From Nelumbo lutea (Eukaryota > Streptophyta > Magnoliopsida > Proteales > Nelumbonaceae): a stretch of DNA of 64,000 nt. Below the pieces are notes generated by a model. It ran no database searches. It was given only the letters and a program-made list of their open reading frames with translations, and was not told the DNA's origin. The stretch spans positions 23,924,378 to 23,988,377 of the forward strand of contig JAKGHH010000008.1 of assembly GCA_022828595.1 (NCBI GenBank), in the 5' to 3' direction. A program made the position numbers and the translations under genes. This document shows positions 11,223 through 23,727 of the stretch, one piece after another; positions within the stretch are counted from its first letter, which is position 1, and each line of letters starts with the position of its first letter.

Positions 11223-12538
11223 TAAAATAGGGCAAATGGCATCCCCTTATAAATAAGTGGGACTCCTCACAAGAAATTAATTAATAAGGATTTATTCTTT
11301 TAGGGCCTGCCGTTCCATTAAATGGGCTCTACTGCAGGCCCATTAAATGCTTATTGCATTACAAACAAGCCCAATTAATTTGGGGCCTGTTGTTCACTAA
11401 ATTAGACTGCAGGCCTTTTTCTTTATTAAAATGTTTCAGCCCACCAATAGGACTGACTGGGCTAATAAGAAAACCTTTTTTTCTTCTCTATTGTTATTTT
11501 TTTAAGCTATGTCCGGGAGTATCTTAACAGTATACCTATTACTTAAAGTGATTAGAAGAAAACAGATATTATATTTCCCTTGCTTTTTGGAAATGCCCAG
11601 AAAAATCTAATCTCAGAACTTGTTTGGGTGTGCACCACCAAAAAACATAATGCAGTATGTATGTTTTAAGTCCTATAGCTGCATTTATATTAGCACCAAA
11701 GCCACATCTGACATGGCTTTAAGACTTGAGCTTGCTATGATGCAATAACTATTTCTCTGTTTCGGTGAACTAAAGCATAGACTTTTATTGAAATATATCA
11801 ATAAATGAAAATCTACATTGGATCAATATAATGGGACCTATGAACTAATGGAACAAGACAACGTAGAATCTACAAGCATTCAATTTAGGTGGAAAAATTA
11901 AGATGCAAACAAACAGAAGGCTTTGGTGTTTAAAAAGGTTCTGATGATTGCTAAGACCTGCTGAACAAACCATTTCATTCTGCACTGACTACAATGTAAG
12001 TAACAGTCAAAGTATGATAAGATATAGACACCACCTTCTATATGAGGGATGGAAATCCTACCAATATTTAATTGAAAGGATATAACAAAGGCAACAGTTG
12101 AGCAACAGTTGAGAGGTATTGAATTATATTAAAGCTCAAGCTTCCTCAACTACATTTGGTTGCTTTGGCTTTTATGTCCTAAAGAATTTAAGCTGGATAA
12201 TTGCATTTCCTTACAAATGCATAACTTTACCTGGAATATCTGATGGATTAGGATGTTGCTGTTGAGGATTGCTTAGCAATCGGATGACATGGGAGGGTTT
12301 TGATGACCAATAATACTTCGAGTTCTTCAAAGCCCAAGTGCAGAATTATTGTGGGATGCGTATCTGCCAGGTAGACTGACTTATCTCCTATTTTGGGTCC
12401 AAATTGGTCATTCAGCTCAAGTGGTAGATGCCATATGAAGTGGCACCTGTTTATTCATGTTACTTGGATAGAGCCTCCGAGATCCATATTGTATACGGGT
12501 GACAAAATCTCTACCCTGCCAAAATAGGAAAGAGAATA
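11223..12538. other. Intergenic 3' flank of CNL1
   Basis: No gene recognised. GGGCCTGCCGTTC...CTGCAGGCC near 11304 recurs diverged near 11391. The CNL1 transcript presumably terminates in this flank, but no poly(A) signal can be chosen with confidence. Confidence 0.45.
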
Positions 12539-15500
12539 TCAAAAACACAAGAAAAAAAAGAAAAATAATAAACAGAAGAAGGAATTATATGAAGTCACCA
12601 GATTGGAACAATAAGGAACCTCAGTGGGGATTTGTTTTGGAAATTTTATGGAGGGATCCATATCAAATTTCCAACCTCTGTCTGATAATGAAAAATGACC
12701 AAAGCCTTGCGCACAAATATGAAATATCTTAGGCCATTGCTTTCCAGTATCCTTTTGGTAAAGTTTCTCTAGGTGAGGACATTTGAATAAATCTAGTGTC
12801 TGAAGATTGGGAGGGAGACCCTCTCTTGGTAAAGATTTGACCTTACGAGCATTTCTGATGGCCAAATATTCCAAAGAAGTAAGCTGATGCAGATGAAGCT
12901 CTCTAAGGGACTCAAGATTCTCAAGATCCAACAGCTGAAGCTCTCTAAGAGAGGAGGGCAAAACCCCCTCCCCCTTCTCTCCCTTTTCAGAAAAAAATGA
13001 CACGAGGCCAGGACAATTGCTTATAGTCAATTGTTCAAGAGAAGCAAGTTTGTTCAACTCCAAATGCTTGGGTAGGGTATCCCTATTTTCACCAAATCCG
13101 CCAATTACAAGTCTCCTTAACTTTGTGGGCAACCCACTTTCTGGAAAGGTAACTAGGTGTCGACATACCAATATGCGTAATTCCTCAAGTGTCGTCAAGT
13201 TATTCAACTCCATAGGTAAAGACTCAAGATTAATGCAGATGGTGAGACTAATTTCTTTCAGAGCAGGCCACTGTCCACCTGGAAAATGCACTAACAGAGG
13301 ACATTGATGAATCCACAATGTTTGAAGAGATGCGAGCTTGTCAAGCCAGCCAGACGTGGTAGGGAATTCAAAATTACTACATTCCAGAATGGAAAGAGTT
13401 TTTAGTGAAGTTGGCAACAACTGACCTTCTCCCTCAACTGTTGTAGAAGATAATGTGAAACCAGGACAGTTAGAGATCAATAGAAATTCAAGATGAGTGA
13501 AATTGTGGAGGCCCATGTTAAAGAATTCCAATCTGTTACAAGAGCTAATAAAAAGAGTTTCTAGTTTGGGAGGCAATGTCATAGATGTGAGGCTAGGAGT
13601 GTTCTCAATATGCAAACCCTCTAGTTTAGTGAGCTTATGAAGATGTGGCAAGGTCTCTAATTCAGGACATTCAATAACTTTCAGAGATTGAAGAGAGACT
13701 AGGTATTCTAAACCCGTGATCTCTTTCTCAAGATTAGAACAATTTTGAATCACCAATTGTTTAAGTGCTGTGAGAGATTGCAACAACTGCTCAGGTAAAT
13801 ACACGGGCCTCTCAGTATTACCAACGTACAAGGAAGAGAGAGAAGGCAATTTGGGCACCCTTGTCAACAGTATTTCCATGTACACATTCATCAACACTAG
13901 TCGACGGGGACGTGGAATCCATGGAAGAGCTATCAATTCTACACATTTGTCTATTACCAAAATTTCCAAGCTTGGAAGGCGTTCTGGCAATTCCTTCAAT
14001 TTGGGACAGTTTCTCATTTCTAGGCCAAGAAGTTTAGGAAATTCACCATTATCTTTCATGGGCAGAGAAGATGATGATGATGATGATGATGATGATTCAT
14101 GTGAGACAATCATGCGCCTTGAAGGAGCAGCCAGATCTTGACAATTTTGTAATTTCAAGACAACCAAGGCAGGAAAACAATACGAAGGAAATCTGCCCAA
14201 TCTAGGGCAATCTTCAATTGTAAGCAATTCAAGGCAAGGGAATAATATTTCACATTTAGAGTCTTCCTTTTCTTGATCTTCTCCTCCAAAATACCATTCC
14301 TCCCACTTATGGTTTCTCCTGAATGCAAGTGTTTCCAATGATTGAAATCCCTTCCCATAAAACTCCTGCCCAATATACCTCAGCTTATCCATGCCCTCTA
14401 TTGTGAGATGCCTGAGCATGGGTAGCTCCCCAAGAAGAGGTAGGACCTCAATTTCTTTACAATCAATGAGTTCAACTACCTCTAGTTTAGAAAGTACCCC
14501 AATCCAAGTTGGAAACCTCAATCCATAATAGTTTCTGATATATAGTCCCTTGAGGTTAGAATGAGGTTGCAGAAACTCAACTATTTCTTCTGCTAATTGA
14601 ATTCTTCCACCTTGTGAGTCATCACTCCAACGTAAATCTAATGCCTGAACGTGTTCTTTATTATTCAAATTGGCCTCCTTGACATCATGAACTGTGAGCG
14701 CATTTTCCACTCCTGCAATAAGAAGTCGTTCTCTGAGGTGTTTCAAATTCCGTAACTCTCCAATTTTGCAACACCCTCTTTTATTTCCAACAGCAAACTC
14801 AGCCAATGTCCGAAGACTAGTTAGGCTTCCCATTCCAGGTGGCATTGCCTCTACCTTCCAACCATTGGGAGCAAGGACATGCCGAAGATTAACCAGATTG
14901 TGTAGGCCATTAGGTAATCTACTAAGACAAGAAGGAAGTATTATAGATTGTAAGTTATAGAGGCTACAAATTGATTCTGGTAACCATGTAATGTCAAGGT
15001 TTCTGACATCAAGGTACCGTATGAGTCTTAAATTACCAATTGAATCTGGCAGCTCATTGAGACTACCATGCAAGCACAACACCCGTAAGCATCTCAATGA
15101 AAGAAATAGATCATCAATGTGCTTGTCATCATACAATATTTCATAGTATCGAGGTTGGAAATAAGTACGCAGAGACTTTGCTTCACAGAATGCATTAATC
15201 TTTATTTGTTGACCTTGTATGGGACAAAGTGATGCATGGCGAGCCCTTGGAGGAATTTTGCACTTGTTACCTTCTGATCTAAAGCATGTATCATTTGAAA
15301 CAGATTGTGCTAAATCATGAATGAGGTCATGCATCACAAACTTTGTTTTGTCGTCACTACTATATTGAAAAAATGACCTTGATAACAGATCATCAAAGTA
15401 CTCCTCACCAATGTCTTCCATTTGCTTTTGTCTAGTAGAGCTTAGAAAGCCTTCTGCCATCCACAACAAGACTAACTCCTCTTTCTCAAAAACATAGCCC

Positions 15501-16846
15501 TTGGGAAAGATGGAACAATAAGTAAAACATTGCTTCAGGTTTGAAGGGAGATATTGATAGCTCAATCTCAGAGATAGCAAAACATTGCCTTTCTCTTCTG
15601 GTACATTCCATTCGTTACTATCCAGAATATATTGCCAGTCCTTCTCGTCAACTTTGGAGCGCAAGAGGCTTCCAAGCGTCTTCACTGCAATAGGCAAACC
15701 TTTACATTTTTTCACAATTCCCTTACCAATTTCTATCAAATTTGGTTGTTCATTGTTGACTGCAAATGCACGTTGCTTAAACAATAACCAACAGTCATCA
15801 TTTGATAAACCTTTCAGAGAATAAGCAACAGTAGTGCCCATGACAGATGAAACAACTGTACTTCGTGTGGTTACTAAAACTTTACTTCCTTGTTTTCCAA
15901 ATGTTAGGGGCGCTTGCAAGGCCTCCCAGTCATCGCAATTCTCATTCCATACATCGTCTAAAACAAGTAAAAATCTCTTTCCAATCAATATCTTCTGAAG
16001 TTTAACTTGAAGTGGTTGTAACTGCAATAGATCACAACCTTCCCTTGTCACAGACTCAATAATCCCTTTAGTTATGATGCTAACATCAGCTTCTGTTGAC
16101 ACATAAAACCAGGCTTTGATGTCGAAGTGCCCCTCAAGCCTCTTGTCATTGTATACAAGTTGAGCAAGTGTTGTCTTGCCAAGCCCACCCATTCCCACAA
16201 TTGGGATTACCTCAAGCCCTCCTCCTCTTCTCTCTCCATTTGATAACAACAACTCAACAATGTTGTTCTTATCGTTTTCTCGGCCATAAATACCAGATTC
16301 ATCGACTAAGGAACTTGTTTGTCGTCTCTGTGAGATGGGCACCCTCATCCCTCCGGTAACTTGAATCAAATGGAGCCGATCCCTTTCATTAGTAAGTTCC
16401 TCTAATTTTAGGGTGATCTCCTCTATCCGAGATGCCATCCCAGGATAATCGAACTTATTCATCTTCTTTTTTGCTGATATGCGATCCTTAGCCTTATTGA
16501 TCGGACTGCAACAGAGGAAAGAAGTTCGTACCTCATCTTTTTCAGCCTTAATATCTGATTCCAGTTTGGATCGTCCAACCTCAGTTGCATACTCGTCCAA
16601 GACGTCTTCCGCATCATAAATGAGATGCTTGATTTCCTCCAACCACGCCTTCACCTGGGTGCTATCGCTCTGTTTTCTCTCAGCATCATCGACCATGGCC
16701 TGCAGATTCTTCAACGTAATTTCCAGCTTTCTGAAGTTTACACCAAGGTCCCTTCTTGGCTGAAACACCTCGAAAATCAAAGGGCCCAACTTCTCCAACA
16801 ACAACCCAACAGAAGCAGAGATTAGTGCTTCTATCACAATAGACAT
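12539..16846 (-). CDS. CNL1: coiled-coil NB-LRR disease-resistance protein
   Basis: An intact single-exon frame of 1435 codons. An Rx-type coiled coil spans residues 1 to about 165, with the EDVID-like [11 protein letters not shown] at 77-87. The NB-ARC domain follows: P-loop GMGGLGKTT (218-226), kinase-2 LLVLDDVW (293-300), [15 protein letters not shown] (320-329), GLPIA (383-387), [14 protein letters not shown] (440-448) and MHD within [11 protein letters not shown] (505-507). More than twenty leucine-rich repeats run from about residue 590 to 1375. All nucleotide-switch motifs look intact, so the protein could act as an intracellular pathogen sensor. The start is the first Met of the canonical MSxVxEALxSA opening. 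The C-terminus is odd: after the usual [16 protein letters not shown] ending, about 60 residues continue to a Phe-rich tail, which may be read-through into 3' UTR or an unspliced intron. A Ser run encoded by a (GAT)9 complement sits near residue 920. Confidence 0.93.
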   Translation of the reverse strand: MSIVIEALISASVGLLLEKLGPLIFEVFQPRRDLGVNFRKLEITLKNLQAMVDDAERKQSDSTQVKAWLEEIKHLIYDAEDVLDEYATEVGRSKLESDIKAEKDEVRTSFLCCSPINKAKDRISAKKKMNKFDYPGMASRIEEITLKLEELTNERDRLHLIQVTGGMRVPISQRRQTSSLVDESGIYGRENDKNNIVELLLSNGERRGGGLEVIPIVGMGGLGKTTLAQLVYNDKRLEGHFDIKAWFYVSTEADVSIITKGIIESVTREGCDLLQLQPLQVKLQKILIGKRFLLVLDDVWNENCDDWEALQAPLTFGKQGSKVLVTTRSTVVSSVMGTTVAYSLKGLSNDDCWLLFKQRAFAVNNEQPNLIEIGKGIVKKCKGLPIAVKTLGSLLRSKVDEKDWQYILDSNEWNVPEEKGNVLLSLRLSYQYLPSNLKQCFTYCSIFPKGYVFEKEELVLLWMAEGFLSSTRQKQMEDIGEEYFDDLLSRSFFQYSSDDKTKFVMHDLIHDLAQSVSNDTCFRSEGNKCKIPPRARHASLCPIQGQQIKINAFCEAKSLRTYFQPRYYEILYDDKHIDDLFLSLRCLRVLCLHGSLNELPDSIGNLRLIRYLDVRNLDITWLPESICSLYNLQSIILPSCLSRLPNGLHNLVNLRHVLAPNGWKVEAMPPGMGSLTSLRTLAEFAVGNKRGCCKIGELRNLKHLRERLLIAGVENALTVHDVKEANLNNKEHVQALDLRWSDDSQGGRIQLAEEIVEFLQPHSNLKGLYIRNYYGLRFPTWIGVLSKLEVVELIDCKEIEVLPLLGELPMLRHLTIEGMDKLRYIGQEFYGKGFQSLETLAFRRNHKWEEWYFGGEDQEKEDSKCEILFPCLELLTIEDCPRLGRFPSYCFPALVVLKLQNCQDLAAPSRRMIVSHESSSSSSSSSSLPMKDNGEFPKLLGLEMRNCPKLKELPERLPSLEILVIDKCVELIALPWIPRPRRLVLMNVYMEILLTRVPKLPSLSSLYVGNTERPVYLPEQLLQSLTALKQLVIQNCSNLEKEITGLEYLVSLQSLKVIECPELETLPHLHKLTKLEGLHIENTPSLTSMTLPPKLETLFISSCNRLEFFNMGLHNFTHLEFLLISNCPGFTLSSTTVEGEGQLLPTSLKTLSILECSNFEFPTTSGWLDKLASLQTLWIHQCPLLVHFPGGQWPALKEISLTICINLESLPMELNNLTTLEELRILVCRHLVTFPESGLPTKLRRLVIGGFGENRDTLPKHLELNKLASLEQLTISNCPGLVSFFSEKGEKGEGVLPSSLRELQLLDLENLESLRELHLHQLTSLEYLAIRNARKVKSLPREGLPPNLQTLDLFKCPHLEKLYQKDTGKQWPKIFHICAQGFGHFSLSDRGWKFDMDPSIKFPKQIPTEVPYCSNLVTSYNSFFCLLFFFFFLCF
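14070..14096. repeat. In-frame (GAT)9 microsatellite inside CNL1
   Basis: Nine perfect GAT units on the plus strand are read as a Ser run in the LRR region of CNL1 near residue 920. CNL2 has a shorter, imperfect run at about 39656-39679 in the same part of its protein. Confidence 0.95.
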
Positions 16847-17193
16847 TCTCTTAATTGGTAGTAGAAACTAGAAAGAAAACAAAGAAGAAACTAGGGCGTA
16901 GCAGAGACGCATGGGTTTCTATGAGAATGAAAAGACTCACTATCAAGGCATCTCCAATCGATTACAAAATCCCAACCGGCCCAACATGGACTGAATCACA
17001 AGATGAAGAATTTAAGAAGCATATTTCAACCTTTTGTGCTGTCGTCGTATTTTCTCCTGCACTTTTCAACCTTTTGAGCAGTCCACGTGGGTCGGAAATG
17101 TGGCTTAACAGTAGTCGGTAGCTAATTACCATGAGCCGAGTACAACGTTTTAGGTCATGCTAAGCTGCGATTTTGAACTGTGAAACTATCGCC
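16847..17193. promoter_or_regulatory. Upstream (5') flank of CNL1, unique part
   Basis: This stretch lies directly upstream of the CNL1 start and should contain its core promoter and 5' UTR. I see no convincing TATA box at a defined distance, so only the position is asserted. The sequence beyond 17194 is shared with the second flank copy at 23.6 kb. Confidence 0.4.
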
Positions 17194-18390
17194 AATAATG
17201 CTGGAATAAAGCTAGTTGGGAATTAACCGTGAGGTTTCTGGAATATACTTAGTTTAGAAATTATTTTGCTATTAAAAGGAATGAAAAGACTTTTTTACTC
17301 TTAATTGTTCTTCAAATTTTCAATATGTACCTCGGAAGAACAATATGACAGTCAGAGCCTGATTTAAGCACCGACCTTCCACTTACAGAAGATAGTTCCT
17401 TTCTCTCACTCACATTTCAGTATTTCTCTGAACAAATCAATGCAGGATTAAACTCAAGCTTCTTACTTTCTTAGTACAAAGCAGCAAATCAGGATACGAA
17501 ATGCTAATACTACAAATTATTACCACTTGACTGGCAATGGGTTCAGTGGTATTTCAGCAAACTCATATGTTTCTGCACAGGTGTGACTTGTAAACAGTGG
17601 AGCATACGTAATCCATCCTCCGCAGATGAGATGTGATCACGAAGATATAGCACGAGTTCGTGGGATTTCAGCTTGGGTTCTTTTTTTTTTTCAGTATGGT
17701 GGGCCCAAGGCTATGTCGTAATTGTCGCTCATGATCTCTCTGCGACTCGGGCTTAGAGGTGTAACGGCGGCCCGCTTTCCTCAGTGAAAAAGTTGGAGGT
17801 TGGTCAGATTGGCATATGGTAAAGTCTTGGGTCAGGTCGGGTCATCCATAGGACAAAGTTATTTATTTAAAAAATATTAATAAAAAATTTAAAATTTTAA
17901 TTTTATATAAATTTTTTTGTATAAAATTGTTTATATATACAATAATTAAATAAATTAAAAAATATATATTTTATTAATATATTATATACTATATATTTAT
18001 AATTTACATAACATTATATAACTATATATAAAATACATATAAATATATATAAAATATATATATGGGCCATGTTGGACCATGCCAGTCTGAGAACTTACCA
18101 TTTATATATTTCATGGTTCGAATTTCTGAAATAGGGGTTGCGGACAATACGGCCCACTCAGTCGTACCATGCCGTATTGGCCCATGAACCTAAAATCCCA
18201 AACCCAACACAGCCCGCATAGTCATGCCGGACCTGATACAATCTACGGACCGTCATGCCAGGCCATGCCAAGCCACGGGCAGCATGGCCCAATTTACACC
18301 TCTAGTCATACTTTAACATATGCTTTCTGTGTATACATCGATCTCGGAGCTTACCATTTATATATTTCATGGTTCGGAATTCTTTGTATG
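17194..18390. repeat. CNL1 distal 5' flank, copy 1 of a diverged duplication
   Basis: Matching blocks to 23640-26345 occur in order: TGGAATAAAGCTAGTTGG and GTGAGGTTTCTGGAATATA; TTCAATATGTACCTC and GAACAATATGACAGTC; ATGAGATGTGAT and AGAAGATATAGCACG; then ACATATGCTTTCTGTG and ACCATTTATATATTTCATGG. Copy 1 is interrupted by the hAT-like element at 17754-18304. Downstream, the ACATATGCTTTCTGTGTATAC and ACCATTTATATATTTCATGG pieces repeat locally up to 18440. Confidence 0.8.
17754..18304. mobile_element. hAT-like non-autonomous element
   Basis: The inverted ends are TAGAGGTGTAA / TTACACCTCTA. Subterminal regions contain many GGCCC/GGCCAT words, and the interior is extremely AT-rich. The sister flank copy reads straight through the site (ACTCAGGCTTTGACATATGC), so it acts as an empty site. 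The expected 8-bp duplication is diverged (CTCGGGCT versus GTCATACT). No transposase frame. Confidence 0.75.
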
Positions 18391-18489
18391 CATCGATCTC
18401 ATTTAACATATGCTTTCTGTGTATACCATTTATATATTTCATGGATCACAAGTCTAAATGGTTCCGAATTCTATCACAAGTCTAAAAAA

Positions 18490-20340
18490 GGCTGACATAT
18501 ACTGATTATTAATTAATTAAATCATGTTTGATATTAATTTAGTATTTACTAAATTAATTACTGATTAATAAATACTGTTAATAAATCTAGTATTGACTAA
18601 ATTATTATTACTTTAGTAAATTAATTTACTAAATTTAATATTTAGTATTTAGCATTAAACTTACAGAAATGCTTTAGTATTTTCTGATTATTAATTAATT
18701 AATAAACAAGTAATATTAATTTATTATTTACTAAATTAATTACGGATAAATACTGTTCATAAATACAGTATTGACTAAATTACTATGAATTTAGTAAATT
18801 AAAAATTATCAATTAATAAATACTAATTAACTAATTATTTATTATTAATTAGCTAATAATTAATATATTATTATTTGTAATTAATATTATTATTGGTTAT
18901 TAATTAATAATATATTACTGTTTATAATTACCAGAAATATTGTTCATAAATTATTTTAATTTATAATTACTATATAAATATAAATTAATATTAATTTAGT
19001 AATTACTAAATTAAGTACAGATTAATGAATACTGTTAATAATTAAACATAGATTATTATCTACTAACTAATTTTTTTAATATTTGATAGTAATTTTCCAG
19101 AAGTACTTTAGTATAATTTATTATAATTACCTATTACCAAATAAAATAGAAAAATTATAAAGATGTTGATTATTAATTAGCTAATAATAAATAATTAATT
19201 TATTAAATTTTCATATTTAATATTAATTTAACAGATACACTTTAGTATAATTTATTATAATTACCGATTATTACTGATTGTAATTAGTAAATTATTGTTA
19301 AATAACCACTAATTACCATAATTTACAAATAATCTATCATATAATAAATAAAAGAATTATATATTTACCAAAATATATAGATTGTTAATAATTAAATACT
19401 TAATAAATGTCATTAATAAATATCAGCAAAAATAATGTTTTAATTTTACTAAAAAATATCATAAATTTGTAGAAAATGTCAAAAAATATAAAAAAAATGT
19501 GGATTATCAAATAAACTAGTAAAATTAAACATAATAGAGTCTAATTAATTAAAATTTCAACTAAGAAACTAAAATTAAAAATTAACTTGCTTCTTTATAA
19601 AATTAATAAAAAAGAATAAATGATAAAATAATATAGGTTAGTAATTTTTTCAGTTTTAATGTTTATTATCAATAAATTGTAATCACATAATAATTAAAAT
19701 GAAAATAAATACAAAAAAAAGTAAAATTATAATTAAAGTACAAAATACTAAATATAAAAATAAACTGAATAACAATAATAAAAGTAAAAAGATTTGTTTC
19801 TCTTAGCAAACATTAATGTTAATAGTTTTAAATTAAGTAGAATTTCAATATATATATGACTAATAAAATGTAAAAATAAAATTAATGGACTAGCCCTGAG
19901 AATCAAGAACCCTTAATTAAATTAAATTAATTAACTAAGATTAACTAATTAGTTATTAGTTAAATTTGTGTATGTTTAACTTATACAAGTTATTTAAATA
20001 GTTACTTTTATTTAGTTAACTTACTTTTATTAGTTAAAGTAGGAATTTATTAATTAAGTTTCTTATTATTTAGTTAAATAATTATAACTTAATTAATAAA
20101 TAATGCATGTTTATTAATAAAACAATAAAAAAGTATGAAAAATTTAGTTTAAAAATTAAATGTTATATTTTGATATCTATTTAAATTTCATTCAAAAACT
20201 AAAATGATACTATAAGTTTTGTTCTTAAAATTAAAAAAATTAACAAAGTTATTAGTTTCAAACTTAATTATTTTTAATTTAAAATCCCCTAGTCTACTAA
20301 ATAAAAATTTAGTAAAAGTCAAAACAATTTAATAAAAAAT
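18490..20340. repeat. AT-rich low-complexity block, about 1.85 kb
   Basis: Almost pure A/T with recurring words such as TTAGTATTTACTAAATTAATTAC and ATTACTGATTATTAATTAATTA separated by tens to hundreds of bases. It shares this word set with 3.1-4.6 kb and 22.7-23.2 kb. It has no coding potential. It could be an eroded satellite or a matrix-attachment-like region, but neither can be shown from sequence alone. Confidence 0.6.
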
Positions 20341-20378
20341 AAAATCTGGTACAATTAGGAAAATCACAATGCTCATTC

Positions 20379-20793
20379 CTCGGGTGCAACTTGGGTGAGT
20401 TGGGTTGGGTTGAGGGTCAACCCAAGCCCAACCCTAATTTTTAAACCTTGAGCTTAGGCTTGGCCCAACTGATGGTTGAGATTTAGTGTACCAACCCATG
20501 CCTAATTTGAGCTTAATCCAACATCTTGGGTTGGGCCTTTTGAGCTTTGTGGCCTAAAGTTTTGGATAGAATAGATTGATAACATGTAAATATGTATATT
20601 ATAAAATATTGGCCCGACTCAAATTGGGTCGGGCTACCCAAGACCTTAATTCAAGCCTAACCTGAGTTTAGGTTAGGCCTGAGCTTTTTGGTTAGAGACC
20701 AACTTGAAGTTCTAAAACTCAAGCCCAACTTATGCAAAAGCTTTGGATGAGTCGAGTAGGGTTCAGGTTGGAATCATCCAAGTTGCACCTCTA
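20379..20793. mobile_element. hAT-like non-autonomous element, about 415 bp
   Basis: The left end GGGTGCAACTTGG is answered by CCAAGTTGCACCTCTA. The flanking 8-mers GCTCATTC and TCTCATTT share the central CTCATT (6 of 8), fitting a decayed 8-bp target duplication. The interior is rich in GGGTTGGG and CAACCCAA words like other members of this class in the window. Confidence 0.75.
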
Positions 20794-22680
20794 TCTCATT
20801 TTGCTTTAAATTCTTTTGACAAAGTCCATGCATTGCACGGGTCCACACTAATATATATATATAGTAAGACGGTTCATGTCACCATGCCTCTCCTTGCTCC
20901 AACCCCCCATGCTGCTCTCTCCTTAACTCTCACCTTCTCCCTTCTTAGCCCTCTGTTAAGCCAAGTCAGCAATGATTTTAGCCTCTCCCATTAGGCCACA
21001 TCATGTCTTTTCTCAAGAATTTGAATCTTAAAAGAACTCTTCAATAAATCATACTTATCAAAGAACTTTGCTAACTCTCTCATTTTTATTAGAGAAGTGG
21101 CCAAAAAATTAGGAATCTATTTCATATGGGACTCTTTTAAAAACCTTCACACTTAGTTGGTTTCCCCACATTTCTTCTTCTTCTTCTTCTTCTTCTTCTC
21201 ACTTCTCTTATTTCCCTATTCTATGATTTTAAGTGCACATCTATTCTTTTTAATATTTTGTCCATAGGACTATTGGGATTTATTAGAAAATGATTTTGAT
21301 TGCTTAATAATGGGTTCTGAAATATTTGATCGTGTTATTGCAAATATTTTGACTCTGATTAAATCGTTTTTGTCAAGATCCAATTGGTTTGCCAAGTACA
21401 TTGATCTGAGTGTAAAGAATCATACTCTGCTTTGTCCCAAGACGTGAGATAGTTTTTCCCACAATAAGAAATAGTCGGGATGAAAGGTTTGTGCTTTACT
21501 CTATATTTTGTTAGAAAGTTGAGTGTAGGAGGATCCATTTAACTCTTTTTATTTTTCTACTTCAGGCTCCAATTTAGTTGTTGTAATTGCAAATTAGTTC
21601 GTGTTGGGAAAAAATCCCTTGTTAACAGTGTGCAAATCAGCAATATAATTAATAAAGGAGAAATAACAAATAATAACTAATGAGAAAAATAATCAAACAC
21701 CACAATAGGAATATCACACTAGAATTTATAATGTGAAAAGCTTCCCCAATGTGAAGAGTAAAAACCACGGGGCAGTGGTTTTTAATGTGAAAATCTCCCA
21801 CTATTAACAAGAATAATTGGTTACAAATTCTCTAGTTCCAACTAGAGGATATCAACTTCAAGAGACAAGAACCTCTCTTGAATATACAACAGCAGTCATC
21901 AAACAAAAATTGTTTCAATAAACAAAATATGAAAAAGATATCACCAAACAAGCTTCCCAGACCCTCTTCAAACCACTGTTGAGAAGCCAAGAAACCCACC
22001 AAAAGCCTGATAGAATAAGTATAAAATAGCAACCACAATGGTTAATTGAATGTGTTCTTGTTCATGTACCAATAAGCTTGAATCTGTTTTTCTTCTTCTC
22101 TTGTAAAAGAGGAAATTTCCCTTCCCACTCTCTTGTTCACAAAGAGAATATCAATGTGAGAGTCAAGAAAAATTTATCCAGGTTATTGCATTTACCCGGA
22201 TAAATAACTTACCGAAAAGTGAATGGGGCCTCGATATTAAAAATGATTTAGAAACAAATTAACACCCTACTCTCTCCACTTTACACTACTCTGCCTTCAC
22301 TTTCTTCTCAATCATGATGAATTTGGTGTAATGAGGGTGATGGTTTGTTAGTGATGTTGTCGGAGAGAGAGAGAGATTTGAAAGTGTCGCCATTTGAAAA
22401 ACCTATTAGGTGTGAATTGGGCAAGCTTCAATGGCACTATGATGCTACAGTGTATTGCATTGTAGCATCAAACAGGTGAGGAAGAAAGTGTATTCGGGTC
22501 CTATATGACCCACTTTTTCTTTATTTCCAAGGTCAACCCGAATACACTATTAATAAGCTACCCTTAATTTCTTTACTTATTAACCCATTGAGAAAAACCA
22601 TTGGTCAAAATACCCAATTTATGGATAATGGGTACCAATGGTTTGAGAGCTCCGGGATAATAATTTCAGTAATTATTGTT
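20794..22680. other. Intergenic, (TTC)n microsatellite, no gene
   Basis: A (TTC)n run lies at about 21174-21199. Near 21770 a short inverted pair, AAAACCACGG / CAGTGGTTTTT, could form a small stem. No reading frame with a recognisable family was found. Confidence 0.5.
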
Positions 22681-23240
22681 TTTGAATAATTGTTTATTAA
22701 TTAAATAATATCATATTTGAATATCAGTAATTGACTAACAATAGTATTGTATACTTTTAATAACAATAACATTGTTATTGTATAATTAATGAACAATTAC
22801 TGATAAATTACTGAATCATTGTATATTTTTCAATATAATTACTAACAATTTACATTTAAATGTTGAAAATTAATTATTTGGATCAGTAATTACCAGAAAA
22901 TTAATAATTAACAACTATTGAATAATTACTGATATTTTTGGTAATATCAATTTATTTAGTAAATTTAATTTTTTAGTGATATCAACTTATTTTAATAGTT
23001 TCACAAGTGATTAGTTATTGATATTTTTTCAAAATATCAATTTACAAACAATTAAAATACCCTTACAATAATTTTTTGATATTTTCAAATATTTATTGAA
23101 AATTTTCAGTAAATTTTAGAGGAAAGTTTATTTCAATGAAAATCAAATTCTTTTTTGCATTTTTAGTATTTTTAATTTCTAAAACTTCAGTAGTTTTTTA
23201 TCATTAACTTAAATGTCAATTAAAGGTTAATAATGTTACT
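22681..23240. repeat. AT-rich low-complexity block
   Basis: Same style of A/T words (ATTACTGATAAATTACTGAAT and similar) as 18.5-20.3 kb. Non-coding. Confidence 0.55.
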
Positions 23241-23639
23241 CATTAACAAAATAATGGTTGGGTTGGATTGGATTGGCTCACCCAACTTGGGAAATTGTTA
23301 TTTTTCTTGACAGGGCCCATGTATTGCCTAAGTCCCATGTGTGCCCAGTTTAGGTAGCAAATTGTGTACTTGATCAATGGGTTGGGTAATTTAATTAACA
23401 AAAGAGGAATTAAACATAAATTTATCACATTTTTAATTCATTGTTAGCTAACAACACATTTTAATTAACCATGAATTAAAATTCAATTAATTAACCATAA
23501 ATTTCAGTAGCAGAAATCCATAATTTCATTAAATTAATTATAATTCATGATAATTAATGATAATTTCTGGATTTAATGAAATTTCCATTTGATCTTATTG
23601 TTAGGTTTTGGATTTTCCTGGTGCATTGCATGGGGCTCC
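23241..23639. other. Intergenic, nothing recognised
   Basis: AT-rich sequence between the low-complexity block and the second flank copy. It includes repeated TTAATTAACCATGAATT-type words. No gene. Confidence 0.45.
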
Positions 23640-23727
23640 GCTAGTGCTAGAATAAAGCTAGTTGGAAATTAACGGTGAGGTTTCTGGAATATATTTTTTT
23701 GAGAAATTGGTATTCTATTAAAAAGAA

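Noticed and set aside
13017..16825. Several plus-strand open frames inside CNL1 and CNL2
   Set aside because: They are antisense shadows of a long, motif-rich coding frame.
20743..20994. Open frame of 83 codons
   Set aside because: It begins inside a hAT-like element end and has no family motif.
21720..22040. Possible LTR or gene around the AAAACCACGG / CAGTGGTTTTT stem
   Set aside because: No second copy, target duplication or coding signature could be found in the window.
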